Assembly: GCF_003589595.1 (NCBI RefSeq)
Contig: NW_020653711.1
Location: 4,313,222-4,377,221 of the forward strand
Direction of reading: 5' to 3'
Origin: Hyposmocoma kahamanoa
Lineage: Eukaryota > Arthropoda > Insecta > Lepidoptera > Cosmopterigidae
Length of the DNA stretch: 64,000 nucleotides
Position numbers and translations under genes: made by a program. This document shows, piece by piece, positions 21,811 through 32,173 of the stretch. Every line of letters starts with the position of its first letter. The first letter of the stretch is position 1. Below the pieces are notes generated by a model. It was given only the letters and a program-made list of their open reading frames with translations, had not been told where the DNA came from and searched no databases.

Positions 21811-22424
21811 TACTTACAGGATAAGTAAGTCAAGCTTGATCCTTAAAATATAAATTCCACTCTAAGCCACTTATGGTAAAAACGAGCAAAAATGTCGAAT
21901 TTGACGTGCTTTTGACTTATTTGTGTGACCAATTTTGCAAGAAAACTAATAATAACCAAACGACTAACAATTTCTTTTAGGTATTGACTAATTCTCCCAC
22001 ACCTATAGCAAACATCTGCGTTGGTAAATATAATATTGTACTTATATCATGAGTCAACTTTCTCGCAAACCGGTTTAGCACGTGGCGTAGTAAATTCGGC
22101 CTTGTACGAATAGTGATACGAGACAGTTTACCTTGAACCCGGTCGAGGTGAAAGCAAAGGCTGTGGTTATATGATTGCGAATGAAGTAACTTCACTCTTT
22201 AGTTATTTTTGGTGTTTGATTTAAGCAATGTGTCGGTTTTATTAATTATTTATAAAATTTATTTGACATATCTATAAATTGCGTTATATTTTTAGTTTTA
22301 CTACAGTACCCTTGTGTCATATTTCTATACTTTATTTGACATGCGTACATTGACTTACAAATAAATGGACGACGGGTCTAATACAAAAACCACGAAAAAA
22401 ACGCCCCAAGTCAACCTATTTAAA
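21811..22424. other. Unassigned; possible tRNA-like segment
   Basis: On the minus strand the sequence near 22120-22145 contains CCGGGTTCAAGGTA, reminiscent of box B, but no convincing box A, so no SINE is called. Confidence 0.35.
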
Positions 22425-22672
22425 CGTAGTGACATGTAAAGGAATATAAAAAGCCAAAACGTTGAATTTAAATTGTAATGTCATTGCAGTATTGCCTAAT
22501 TTTGCTTGCAACAATTGAAAGGCGCAAAAAACACCATATTCAGCTTCTACTGGAAACTTACCAAAATGCACCATATGTAGCTTCTAGTGAAAACTACTTG
22601 AACACAGGTATAATGGAGTGGCCTTTATTATTTATAAATAAATTTTATACGTAAATGTTGAATTTTATACAA
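22425..22672 (+). repeat. Family I repeat, copy 2
   Basis: See copy 1 at 9676-9945: same orientation, shared GTGACATGTAA, TGCCTAATTTTGCTTGCAAC, TTCTACTGGAAACTTACC and ACTTGAACACAGG blocks. The right end diverges into AT-rich sequence. Confidence 0.8.
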
Positions 22673-22829
22673 TGCCATTTATTACGAGCTAGGGTGTCTG
22701 ACTTTTTTTCTTAAGTTTCGAGAATTCTCGTACCCGATTTCTCGAGTTATTCGAGATTTTTTTTTAAACCGTAATAATTCAGCTCATTCAACTATAAAAC
22801 TAACCGTGAACTTTTCGAAAGTTGTTTTG

Positions 22830-22985
22830 GTCTAGGTGTTCTGAGTTATGCCCCGGAATAAATTCCATCGTTCTTGGTCCCAGGTTCGATTCCCAATAGA
22901 ACCAATTTGGGAAATGAACTTTTGTAAATTGGTTCTGCTCTGGGATTCTGTTGCTCTGATACTCATGGGGAGTATGTACAGAGAG
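22830..22985 (+). repeat. tRNA-derived SINE, family B, plus
   Basis: Box B is CCCAGGTTCGATTCCC (about 22879-22894), followed by the family body AACCAATTTGGGAAATGAAC and AAATTGGTTCTGCTCTGGGA. It faces the next copy tail to tail. Confidence 0.7.
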
Positions 22986-23140
22986 TTCCCTAGTTTCAAA
23001 CCAGGTGATTGTCTTACAATAGAATACCAAGACCAGAACCGTTTAGAAAAGTTAATTTGTTAAATTGAGCCTACCGATATCGAACCCGGGAACTTCTCAT
23101 CGAGTGCCCACAGTGCAAACCGTTAGGCTATCAAGGTTGT
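22986..23140 (-). repeat. tRNA-derived SINE, family B, minus
   Basis: Minus strand from 23140: GATAGCCTAACGGTTTGCAC (box A region), CCCGGGTTCGATATCGG (box B region), then a body ending in GGTTCTGGTCTTGGTATTCT near 23035. Forms an inverted, tail-to-tail pair with the copy at 22830. Confidence 0.65.
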
Positions 23141-23719
23141 TACTATTTGTATTATTATGCAGTCTTTTTGTTCATTCATTGATGTAATCACATAGCAAAG
23201 CTTTAATATTATGGTCTTTTATCAAGCTTACATCAGCTCTGGTTTCCTTTCTTTTCTTACCATTTTCTTAACCCATTCGTGCATAGTACTGAAGTTATAC
23301 TGCGCCCAAAAACGTCACCACTTTTCTATATGCCGTAGTGCTTACATTGATTCAATATAATTATTACGGTTTATCACTGACGACGGTTGATTCCGTCAAC
23401 AGGCATAGTCGTACTGATCATAGTTCTTGCAAATGTTTCTTGTGCATAAAAAGTACGGTATGACGGTAGTAAGGTATTTGCCTCACGCCTCATTTGGCAC
23501 GCGGGTTAGCCTGGCTTGAATTTGGTGTACGCGGCGGCCGCGCGGTAATTTTATTGAGAGGAATTTACATGTTATTGCATAATAAATAGAATTCAGATTC
23601 GCCATTAATGTACATGAATGCGTGGTAACTGGGCGATCGCCGCGCGAAAACTTTCTTCTCGTGTAACTCGGCGCTTAATCGATTTAAAAAAAACGAGGAC
23701 GTTCTCGGTTCCTCTGCAT
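23141..23719. other. Unassigned; CG-rich patch at about 23500-23670
   Basis: The patch includes GCGGCGGCCGCGCGG and GGCGATCGCCGCGCG. A 65-codon minus-strand frame (23565-23762) has no recognisable motif. It could be regulatory or part of an old element. Confidence 0.35.
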
Positions 23720-23945
23720 TTTTTTGAGTGAATGTCAAGCGATTACTCTGATAGTTGTGCATCGATTTCGATGATTCTTTTTCTGTTAGTAAGGGGGTAC
23801 ATCATTAGTGGTCCCAATTGAATTTGATGAAAATATTCTACCTCTAAGGGTGGCAAATTAGCGGATGAATTTGGTTATATATTGAATTTCATCCACGTTC
23901 CGTTAAAGGATTTCCATAAAACTTGGGGCGGGACGCCTGTTAATA
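23720..23945 (+). repeat. Family D repeat, plus
   Basis: Contains GCGATTACTCTGATAG, ATCGATTTCGATGATTC, AAGGGGGTACATCATTAG, AAGGGTGGCAAATTAGCGGA and CGTTCCGTTAAAGGATTTCC in family order. Confidence 0.85.
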
Positions 23946-24243
23946 TATTATTGTATTAAAATAAACGACATATTTTTGACAGTTACGAAATGTTAAATGA
24001 TAAAAAAAATAAAAAGAACTAATATTATTTAATGAATCAAAAATTTAAACAAAAAGCTAATCTTGTGTAGTCTGGTGCTCGATATCTGGTTGGCTGCTTT
24101 TACATATTTTTCGCTATCGCGCGATTTTATAAAATGTATTGTTTTGTGAAAGCGTTGCATGTACCGTCAATAGCCCAGCCGTCTGAGGCAATCCACAGTA
24201 ACTCAGGTGTGGACAGTAGGCGAGAGGGGCAGTCTGTAAGTTC

Positions 24244-24297
24244 AAAATATTTCTTATAATCTATTCTAAAACTAGAATAGATTATAAGAAATATTTT
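24244..24297. repeat. Perfect 25-bp hairpin with 4-base loop
   Basis: The left arm 24244-24268 (AAAATATTTCTTATAATC...) is the exact reverse complement of the right arm 24273-24297; the loop is AAAC. Confidence 0.95.
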
Positions 24298-24796
24298 TAA
24301 GTTAAGTAGTTTTACTTTTTGTAACCAGTAACCAGATTCAGTAAATAAGGGAGGAGGAATGATATGTATGCATACATATATTACGTCTTGTTTGCGCTGC
24401 GACGCGATTATCGCGCGCTTACAGTAATAAACGGATCGTGTTATCGAACTGGCGTTTCATTGCTAACCTCACGTTACAAACACCTTAAGTATTTTAGGGA
24501 CAGCGAGAGGCCTACTTCCGTTTTTTATAAAAAACTAATATATTCGTTTTATTTCACGTTTAAACGGTAATCGAAGCGCGGAATAGACTCAAAAACAACT
24601 ATATACATGCCTATTTTTATCACGTGCCGTATTCATGATAATGCAAATATCGAATATTTGCCAACTTGCGTTTTAATACCGAAGCGGTAATATTCATATC
24701 ATATCATACGTATTAAATTTTATACGAATTGAAGACCTTACCTAACCGTCTACTATACCTACTCACAAATAGGGTTGAAATAACAAAGAAACAACT
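24298..24796. other. Unassigned stretch
   Basis: A 68-codon plus-strand frame (24364-24570) shows no recognisable domain or splice context. Nothing else seen. Confidence 0.35.
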
Positions 24797-25030
24797 TTTT
24801 TATAAAAAAACCGACCTCAAAAGTTCATGGAATTATATCTATTAACCAAGTTTTATTGAAATCGGTTACCGGAAAGTGCGTGAAACCGGATTCATCCCCG
24901 GGCTTACCACATTTACAGTTGAAATATTTTCTTCAAATTTAAATGGGATCGCTACTGAGGTACCTACCCTCTGAACAAAATAGAATCATCAAAATCGGTT
25001 CACAAATAAAAAAGAGTCATCGCGTAAGCA
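24797..25030 (-). repeat. Family D repeat, minus
   Basis: TTTATAAAAAAACCGACCTC start, then CAAGTTTTATTGAAATCGGT, ACCGGAAAGTGCGTGAAACC, GGATTCATCCCCGGG and AAAATCGGTTCACAAAT. It abuts the composite family C element. Confidence 0.85.
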
Positions 25031-25056
25031 GTTCAAAAAATCATAAATTCCACATA

Positions 25057-25735
25057 TTTCCAAAAATATTCAATCTTAAAGATTTGATGTTTAGAATAGG
25101 TTTGAAATATGTACAGGACATGAAATTTTATTTCACAGACTAACTTACTACTAAGACTAAGTAGGTACAGTTTGCCTTTACAATGACAATATACTGACAG
25201 TCACGTACAAAGAAGGCAAAGAACTAAAGTGACTGACATAGCTCGCAAAAGCTTAATAGAAGTGAGCGGACATGTCTGCAGGAACGCTGAAGGCCGATGG
25301 AGAAGATGTCAAGGCAAACGTAGTGTAGGGCGCCGGCAGAAAGGTGGCCAGCAGCCGCGGGATACGGCCGGTACAGGACTGGAAGTCTCCTTGTGAAAGA
25401 GTACGTTCAAGGAAGTACTGCCACTACACCTGTCTCTGCCGCCAAGCAGTAATGTGAGCATTCCTGCGTTCCGGTTTTGAAGGGTAGGGGTGTTGGTGAA
25501 ATTACAGGCACATGGGACTTGTCAACTTATGTTTCAGGGTTAAAGGCGCAGTAGCAGTGTCCCTCAGACCTTTGCTAAAAAGTTCTGAGTGGCCCTCAGA
25601 CCTTTGCCAAAAAGTTCTGAGTGGCCCTCAGACCTTTGCTAAAAAGTTCTGAGTGGCACTGCAATTGTTATGGACAGGCGCTTACCATGAAGTGCAAGAC
25701 TTGTTCGTCCTGTCACTTGATATTATAAAAAAAGC
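25057..25735 (+). mobile_element. Long composite copy of family C with an RTE-like RT tail, plus orientation
   Basis: Inverted counterpart of 18722-19353. The order is a 5' part (GGTTTGAAATATGTACAGGA), RTE-like C-terminal coding remnants (TDIARKS, SGHVCRNAEGRWRR, GKRSVGRRQ) at about 25225-25380, then the family C unit (TCTGCCGCCAAGCAGTAATG, GTTCCGGTTTTGAAGG, ACATGGGACTTGTCAACTTA) ending in TTGATATTATAAAAAAAG. A 32-bp segment is present three times in tandem at 25561-25656. Confidence 0.8.
25561..25656 (+). repeat. Three tandem copies of a 32-bp unit inside family C
   Basis: Units 25561-25592, 25593-25624 and 25625-25656 (CCCTCAGACCTTTGCTAAAA + AGTTCTGAGTGG) differ by one base (T to C in unit 2). 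Other family C copies have a single unit. Confidence 0.95.
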
Positions 25736-26224
25736 CCAGCAGTAGATGCATATAAGTTGATGATGAAAGAAGGCTATTTGAAGTGACTTTTATTAAATCC
25801 TATTTTACAAACTATCTTTTGTAGTGCTGGCGATGTAAAATAATCACAAAAACTTTCAATATACAAATTTTAAAACAGCAAATTTACTCTTTATTAATAT
25901 AAAATGTCACGACAAACTCTTAGAATAATTAATGTCGTTTTTCAAACAAAAATTAAACATCTTGGGCCATAATGAAATTTTCGAAATGCCTGTGTCGCTT
26001 TAACAAATGCCGGTGTAATTTACAGGAATTTTAATGGGGGACACAGTTTATGTAAGTTAATTATTACTCTACGTTGTCTTGTGGAAGAACAGTTCAAGAC
26101 TCAACTAATGATAGTAAGTACCAGTGTTGCAACCCATAGTATATTCATAGTATACCGTATTTAAATTAAATCATATTTGACTAATAGAAAACAACGAATA
26201 GAACTAAATCAGACAAAAGTTTTG
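25736..26224. other. Unassigned AT-rich sequence
   Basis: Nothing recognised. Confidence 0.35.
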
Positions 26225-26830
26225 ACTGGGACTGAAGAAAAATATGTGTCAGGATGGAGAAATGCAGAGCGCGGAGTGCCTCAGGGGTGTTGGGACCTCT
26301 ACTATTTTTGTGCTACATAAATGACATGTCAAATACAAATAGCGTGATGTTGTCATTCCGTGGTTTTGTGGAATCGATTCTACGGTTCGGAGTGATTTTC
26401 TGGGGAAACGCGGAGAACGACTTCCCTATACGAAATAGGGAAGTCGTTCTCCGAGCTCAAGCGCGATGTGTGCGATCTATTTGCGGCCTTAGATCTACTG
26501 ACAGCTGTCGACCATTGTTTAAACAGTTAAAAGTGCTAACTTCCCCAAGTCTGTACATACTGGAATCACGTATATTTCTCAAATCGAACCCCGAACTCCA
26601 CAGGGAAAAAACGGTTGTTCCGGGATTTAATCTACGCGCTAAAAATCCTCAAATGTTTACACTGGCACCATTTCTTGTAAAACAACTCTTAAGAAAAAAA
26701 GCGCCATTAACGTGGTGCTTTAAAGTCTACAACAAACTGCCATAAAGGTTAAAAAATTCCTCTCTTTAGATATATTCAGGAGGGAATTGTCGAGGCTATT
26801 GATTAGAAAATGCTATTACATACAGCAGCC
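26225..26830 (+). pseudogene. Jockey-like reverse transcriptase relic with internal deletion
   Basis: Begins at motif B (GVPQG at about 26274-26288, followed by a 2-base deletion that shifts into LGPLLFLCYINDM), then jumps straight to the C-terminal region. The FADD catalytic block and thumb are absent. The tail has RAQARCVRSICGLRSTDSCR, a KSNPELHR block, NLRAKNPQM and VYNKLP, then after a further frameshift RELSRLLIRKCYY (about 26780-26820). This is the C-terminal layout of Jockey-type RTs. A perfect 18-bp hairpin (26412-26452) lies in it. Clearly dead. Confidence 0.8.
26412..26452. repeat. Perfect 18-bp hairpin with 5-base loop inside RT relic
   Basis: GGAGAACGACTTCCCTAT and its exact reverse complement are separated by ACGAA. 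The inserted arm keeps the reading frame open. Confidence 0.95.
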
Positions 26831-27801
26831 GTCGGAATGCTGCGGCAGGCTTTCGAAGGTAATTCACATAAATATTTTCCTACTTCTATTCTTCTTTAGC
26901 AAGACTACCATTTTGAAATATTCAATTGGTCATAAACCAGCTTGTAACGTTACGACTGATCTGAAGAGAAGTTAGGTGCGAGCACGATGTCGCGATGGCA
27001 TGCCACGGCATGGATAAGGATACCGCGGCGTAACAGCCGCCAATGTGCGTTTGCATTGTAGGCATGTCGAAGGATTCTTTGCCATGCAGTCCGGCCTTAC
27101 AGCGTTTAATACCTTTTCGGAAAGATTAAAAATAAAAAGCAAAAATACATCATTATTACTTACAATTCCAAAACTTTTATTTAAAGTACCCGATCGTAGT
27201 AATATAATTTCTATATAAATGATTACGGGATTCCAGAGAAGGTATTAATGAAGAAAATTTCAAGCAGAAATTTCATAGAGTATTATAATACGAGAAATAA
27301 GTAACATAAAAGCTTAGAGTCTCATGCTGGTACCTAGCTTAAAAACAAACGGCTAAGTAAATATGTCTCCCCGAAGAGTATTCAAAACTATTAAAGCACA
27401 TTCCACATGAAGTTTTCCACATTAGTCTCTTGTTGTGCATAAGTTAACTGCGAGTTTGCTCTTTGTTAAGAATTGAAACGTGCTCTTGGGTATTGTTATG
27501 TGTTGTGCATTTGCAGTAACTTTCTAAAGACCAAAAAGTTGTAAAGCCAAATTAATATACCTACCTGTATTTGTCGTGCCCATCTTTGCATATTTTATAC
27601 GTGTGTCACACAATTGTTATTTGTGTCACATCTGTACGGTAATATATGACTACGGATATGCTGCATGCCTGCAGTTAACGCCTGCAGTCGTGATCAACTG
27701 CATGCAGTCGAGACTTCCACAGTGGTCAAAGTGATAGATAGTCCGAGAATTGAAAGCAGCAATTGACTTCTTAGGATATTTTTTTGTCTGAAACATCTTG
27801 A
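26831..27801. other. Unassigned intronic sequence
   Basis: A somewhat GC-richer segment at about 26975-27110 may be an old SINE, and PstI-like CTGCAG/GCATGC clusters at 27660-27710 form small dyads. Neither supports a firm call. Confidence 0.35.
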
Positions 27802-27911
27802 TATAGACAAACACAAATTACACCCAAGCTCACGAGAGAAACAAATGTAGGCCATACAACTATTTCTCTCGACCCGGGACCTCTACGTGACCACGTGGCC
27901 ATGGAGGCAGT
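27802..27911 (-). repeat. tRNA-derived SINE, family A, 3'-truncated
   Basis: The minus strand from 27911 has ACTGCCTCCATGGCCACGTG then AGGTCCCGGGTCGAGAGAAA, and the body TGTAGGCCATACAACTATTT read in reverse. It lacks the family's 3' end. Confidence 0.75.
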
Positions 27912-28008
27912 TATGCTGCAACACCGCAGTGCTCCTGTGGCATCTCTCTTACGTGTAGACATATGCTATAGTCATTTTAAATCCACCTGCTACAGACATG
28001 CTCTTTAC

Positions 28009-29882
28009 GGTATATTCCACAAATCCCCACTATGAAATCCCCACTAGTGGCGATCTTGACATTTTATTAAATTTCATTCCACATTAGTGAAACATTTGTG
28101 GGGATTACACCACTAACGTAGTACGTGGTACGCAGTGGGGATTTGTGAAATAAAAATCTAAGATATTATTTTATACAGGTGTACCGGTTGTGTTTTCCTT
28201 AAATTGATAATGAAGTTTTGAACTTCTTTTAAATAGGTATTGAATTATTCTTAAATGTGTACTCAAACACTTTTCTTATTTTTGCCCTTGAACGCGCAAA
28301 GAAGTTAAGTAGGTTCTTCCACAAGTATATTTCAAATACAAGTTACTGTTAGTTCTACTACAAAGGTACCTATTTTTGTAGTCTTTTTTTCGTAATATGA
28401 TAAAAACAAAGTTTCTAATATTGAAACGAAACTCACGTGCGAATCTCTCTCTGAATCTGAGAAATCGCAAACAGACATAAGTTTGCAGTACTAATTAATA
28501 TGTTTTAGTTTATTCTAATTTCTATTAATAATTAATAATAAATTGAACTTTATAAAAATTCATTCAATAAAATAATTTGTAAAACTTAATGTAACGTAAA
28601 ATGTTTTTTTTTTGTAAAATTAAAATAAAGTATTTAATTAATAACTATTGTAACTATAGTGAAAAAATAGGGTGGTTTGCATCAATATTAGACATAACTG
28701 GTTAAAGACTGTACCATTTCAGTCGACCGTGAGAGCTGTAAAGGGCCCGAAACGTCGGTTTGTTTGATAAAACAAATATACGTGATTTAAATCCGGAAAA
28801 ATAGTTTCATTTCCTATGTGTAACAATCGCAAAAACCTAAAAACTCGATATACCAAATCTAAGTTACAAAAAACTTTTTTCAGTCAACTTTTCTAATTGT
28901 TGTAAATAAATAGTAAATTACAACAATACTAATAGTACATAATCATAATTTAAAAAAATGAATAATAAGCGATTGGGAAAGATTACGTGTCGCTCGGTAA
29001 AGCGGGTGGCGGAATCACTGCCCTTGCGTGGTGCATATGACTTCAGACAATATATTTTATCTTTAGAGTATATCGATGTCCGGCTTGTCAAAATATTTTA
29101 GATTTATTTTTATAAACATATTCAAGGACTGGTGCTTCATTTGAAGATGTAGAACACCCTTCCATTGTTGCTCGAAATTTGAATGTTGCACAGTAAATGC
29201 TTTTAACACATCAAATTAAGAAACAATATTAGCACTCCAGAGCCGCAAGGGATGCAAAAGTCATTAAATAATCAACCAATTACGAGCGGCAGCCCAAAAA
29301 TGTTAACCAACAGTAACATAGCTAATTGTGATTTCGCGTTAAATCCTTTGTTCTATACAAATACTAGTGCCGTTCCTTTAACAATAAGTAAAAAACTCGT
29401 TTTATTTTTTAAACCGAAACACACGTTTCAATATTATACCACAGTAATATTTTATTATAAATAGACTACAAGACATTTTGAATACCCTTGTAATAGAACA
29501 AATGTTAACTTTTCTTTGAGTATACAAAACATTGTTTTAGTGTACAAATGTATACTATTCTTAAATAAGAATAATTCAATATTTAAAAAAACAGTTCAAA
29601 TCTCCATTTTAGATTTAAGGAAAACTCTACATTGACCTATAAGTCGTGATATTGACGCGACATTAGTGCTGAAAATCAATATAGGCATTTTTTGCCAACC
29701 ACAAATCTGTCACCTAAAAGATATTAAATTATATAAAATAATATCTTAGTGGGGATTTTTATTCCACAAATCCTCTCTGCGTAGCAAGTACTACGTTAGT
29801 GGGGATTTGTGGAATAAAATTTAATAAAAGGTTAAGATTTCCACTAGTGGGGATTTCTTAGTGGGGATTTGTGGAATGTACC
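28009..29882. mobile_element. Foldback-type DNA transposon with long inverted repeats and 8-bp target duplication
   Basis: The ends are inverted repeats of about 165 bp: left starts GGTATATTCCACAAATCCCC, right (reverse complemented) starts GGTACATTCCACAAATCCCC. Both arms carry several copies of GTGGGGATTT / AAATCCCCAC and share AACGTAGTAC, TACGCAG and AAGATATTATTTTATA further in. A perfect 8-bp direct repeat CTCTTTAC lies outside both ends (28001-28008 and 29883-29890). An 8-bp duplication fits hAT, P or Merlin-like transposition; the termini do not let me choose. The 1.5-kb interior is AT-rich with short open frames only and carries a family F tail (28725-28860), so this is a non-autonomous element. 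Confidence 0.85.
28725..28860 (+). repeat. Family F repeat inside the foldback element
   Basis: GTAAAGGGCCCGAAACGTCG, ACAAATATACGTGATTTAAA, TAGTTTCATTTCCTATGTGT, AACAATCGCAAAAACCTAA. The motif AAAGGGCCCGAAACGT is shared with 30620-30645. Confidence 0.7.
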
Positions 29883-29890
29883 CTCTTTAC

Positions 29891-30544
29891 ATGTTTACAA
29901 TGTATATTATTATATACTAGTTAATATAGTATACGCATAATATGCCTGGTACAGATTGCACGCACGCTACAGGTATGTGTATTTTGGCTTTTACCCCAAA
30001 TTTTTTATTGTGTTATGAACTATAGTTCATATTTTCCCTGTCTTCATTCGTTTACTGTGGGAACAACGTAGTTCCATCAGTAGCCTCAGCTTCGAGAGTC
30101 AAAATGATATATAATATGATCACAGCGTTCAGTGTTACGAAGTATCCAAGAATTGCTAATAATTACCCTCAACTCAATGAATTGATGGTGCAATGTCACG
30201 TGTTTTTATAAAAAAATCGTTTATACGAATTATAGTTTTAATAAAAAATACACCTTAAATTAATATGTACAATTAATTTAATTGTGTGCTTCTGAGTTGA
30301 TCATAATGTCTGTGAAGGTCTTACACTATCATGGTGAGCTAGAATTACTGTAATGTGTTATTTATTTATTTATTATTTATTAATAGAATCGACAATGTGG
30401 GCTTTATATGTAGTGTGGTTCATTTAAGTATGCTAAACAAATCTAGTAACAGCATTTCTACCCAAAAAGTGACCGTTTGCATTGTAGGCCTTTTGATTTT
30501 TGCTTTTATTATATTATCATATATCTGTGTAATTATAATGTATG
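29891..30544. other. Unassigned AT-rich sequence
   Basis: An 80-codon plus-strand frame (30355-30597) is hydrophobic and AT-biased and runs into a family F copy, so it is not credible as a gene. Confidence 0.35.
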
Positions 30545-30705
30545 TACTTCTAAATTTAAATCGCGTATATTTGTTTTTTCAAACAAGCCGACGTTGACCG
30601 AGTCAGACGTGACCATGGGATCTGTAAAGGGCCCGAAACGTAAGCGTAATTTCCTAAGTGTAACAATCGCGAAAACCTAAGAACTCGATATATAAACAGA
30701 TTGTT
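30545..30705 (+). repeat. Family F repeat
   Basis: The left arm (AAATCGCGTATATTTGTTTT) and right arm (TAACAATCGCGAAAACCTAA) flank GATCTGTAAAGGGCCCGAAA. Has the most complete central part of the family in this window. Confidence 0.65.
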
Positions 30706-30754
30706 AAAAATATGATTTTTCCTTTGGTAGCAGTAAGCTTCATGTGAAATAGTT

Positions 30755-31203
30755 CGTCCAGGGAAGTACTGCTGCTACCTTAAAGGGGACATTAATTTCC
30801 TGCATTACAGTCCACCTTGCCATTCGCCGCAATTCTCGCTAAGTCGCAATACTGCAATGCGTCTTGCAAGACTCCATACGCAGGATAGTGTGTGAGCAGT
30901 CTCCTGCCAGAGCGGCGGACTGCCATGCAGGTAGTGAATGGGCCGTTTTATTAATTTTTGACGCCAAACAGTAACGTGAGCTACTGCGTTTCGGTTTTGA
31001 AGGGAGCGGGAGCTGGTGAAATAACACACACACACACACACACATGGGACTTGTCAACTTATGTCTCAGGGTGAAGGGCGCAGTGGTTGTGCCCCTCAAA
31101 TCTTTGTGATTTAAGACTCTGAGTGGCACTGCAACTGTTATAGACAGACGTGACGTTTACTACCAGGAGCACGATTTGTTCGTCCCGTCACTTGATATCA
31201 TGG
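30755..31203 (+). repeat. Family C retroposon, plus, interrupted by about 170 bp
   Basis: The start block TAGTTCGTCCAGGGAAGTAC is separated from the rest (GACGCCAAACAGTAACGTGA onwards) by unrelated sequence at about 30785-30957. An (AC)n microsatellite (31022-31044) lies where the family normally has ACAGGCAC. The copy ends at TCCCGTCACTTGATATCA. Confidence 0.8.
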
Positions 31204-31599
31204 CTTCTGTGCATATAGTACGTTCTTCATTCTTCGAAAAATGAAAATCGTATAGTTATTACAATGAGAAACGACTATAAGGAAAGTAACACATTGCAAC
31301 GCCGTGGCTGCAAGAAGGAAAACTTTATATATACTCCGAGTACAAATAAAGAGAAGTTAAATGTCTGCAATGAGAAAGTTAGGAAGTAAGAGCAACTGAG
31401 TATTGCGTCTTTAGTATAATCAACGGTTTGAATAGGAATATACTATTATGATTTTATATTAAGAATGATAGATAGAAAATATTTTGATTGAAAAGTCATA
31501 TTACAAAATTGAAGACTATATATGTTAGATAAAGATATATGGAAAGACGACATATACACAAATTTGATTCAAAGTGTATTTCATAGCATTTAAGTTTAT
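31204..31599. other. Unassigned AT-rich sequence
   Basis: Nothing recognised. Confidence 0.35.
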
Positions 31600-31745
31600 T
31601 TGAAAAGAGCAATCCCTAGAGATTTTTGCTCGTTCTTGTCAGGGACATCAGCGAAGTGAACGAGCAGTAGCTTAAATGTGATGTTTTCAAGTGTAAATTT
31701 ATTTTACCTATGGAATAAATGATTCTTTGACTTTGACTTTGAATT
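31600..31745 (+). repeat. Possible 3' end of a non-LTR retroposon
   Basis: Ends in GGAATAAATGATTCTTTGAC followed by TTTGACT-type short tandem repeats, the kind of 3' end seen in Jockey/CR1-group elements, with a polyadenylation-like AATAAA. No coding part is recognisable. Confidence 0.4.
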
Positions 31746-31809
31746 AGAAGATACCGTCGGTATTTTTTTAGAAAAGGCGAAAGCGACATTTTGAAAAACT
31801 TTTCAGGGA

Positions 31810-31915
31810 AGCAAGTTTTAGGTTTTAACGACTGTTTTAAAATTCAATTTTGGTTTAAAAGTTTTTAAAATTGAATTTAAACAAGGACGTATATATTTTA
31901 ACAGTCGTGAAAAAC
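31810..31915 (-). repeat. Family K AT-rich repeat, copy 2
   Basis: Reverse of 15446-15575. Its own ends pair (AACGACTGTTTTAAAAT with TTTTAACAGTCGT), so it looks like a small foldback sequence. Confidence 0.5.
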
Positions 31916-32173
31916 TAAAAATCTTTCAATATTTATTCAATTTCACATACGGAAGCTTCTACAAATATAAATTGAACATCAGGTAGATAAAACTAAAACC
32001 TTAAATGTGAGATTGGAGTTACTAGATTTGTGTTAGAGATCTATAGGTTTCCAGCCATTACAATTTATAACACTTTCAATTGGCAATGTTAACTTGTCAT
32101 ACCGTCGCCTACTTTCTCAAACTCGTATCTTAAAGCACAAAGTTACTGAAATGCAAAAAATGGATTGTACATA

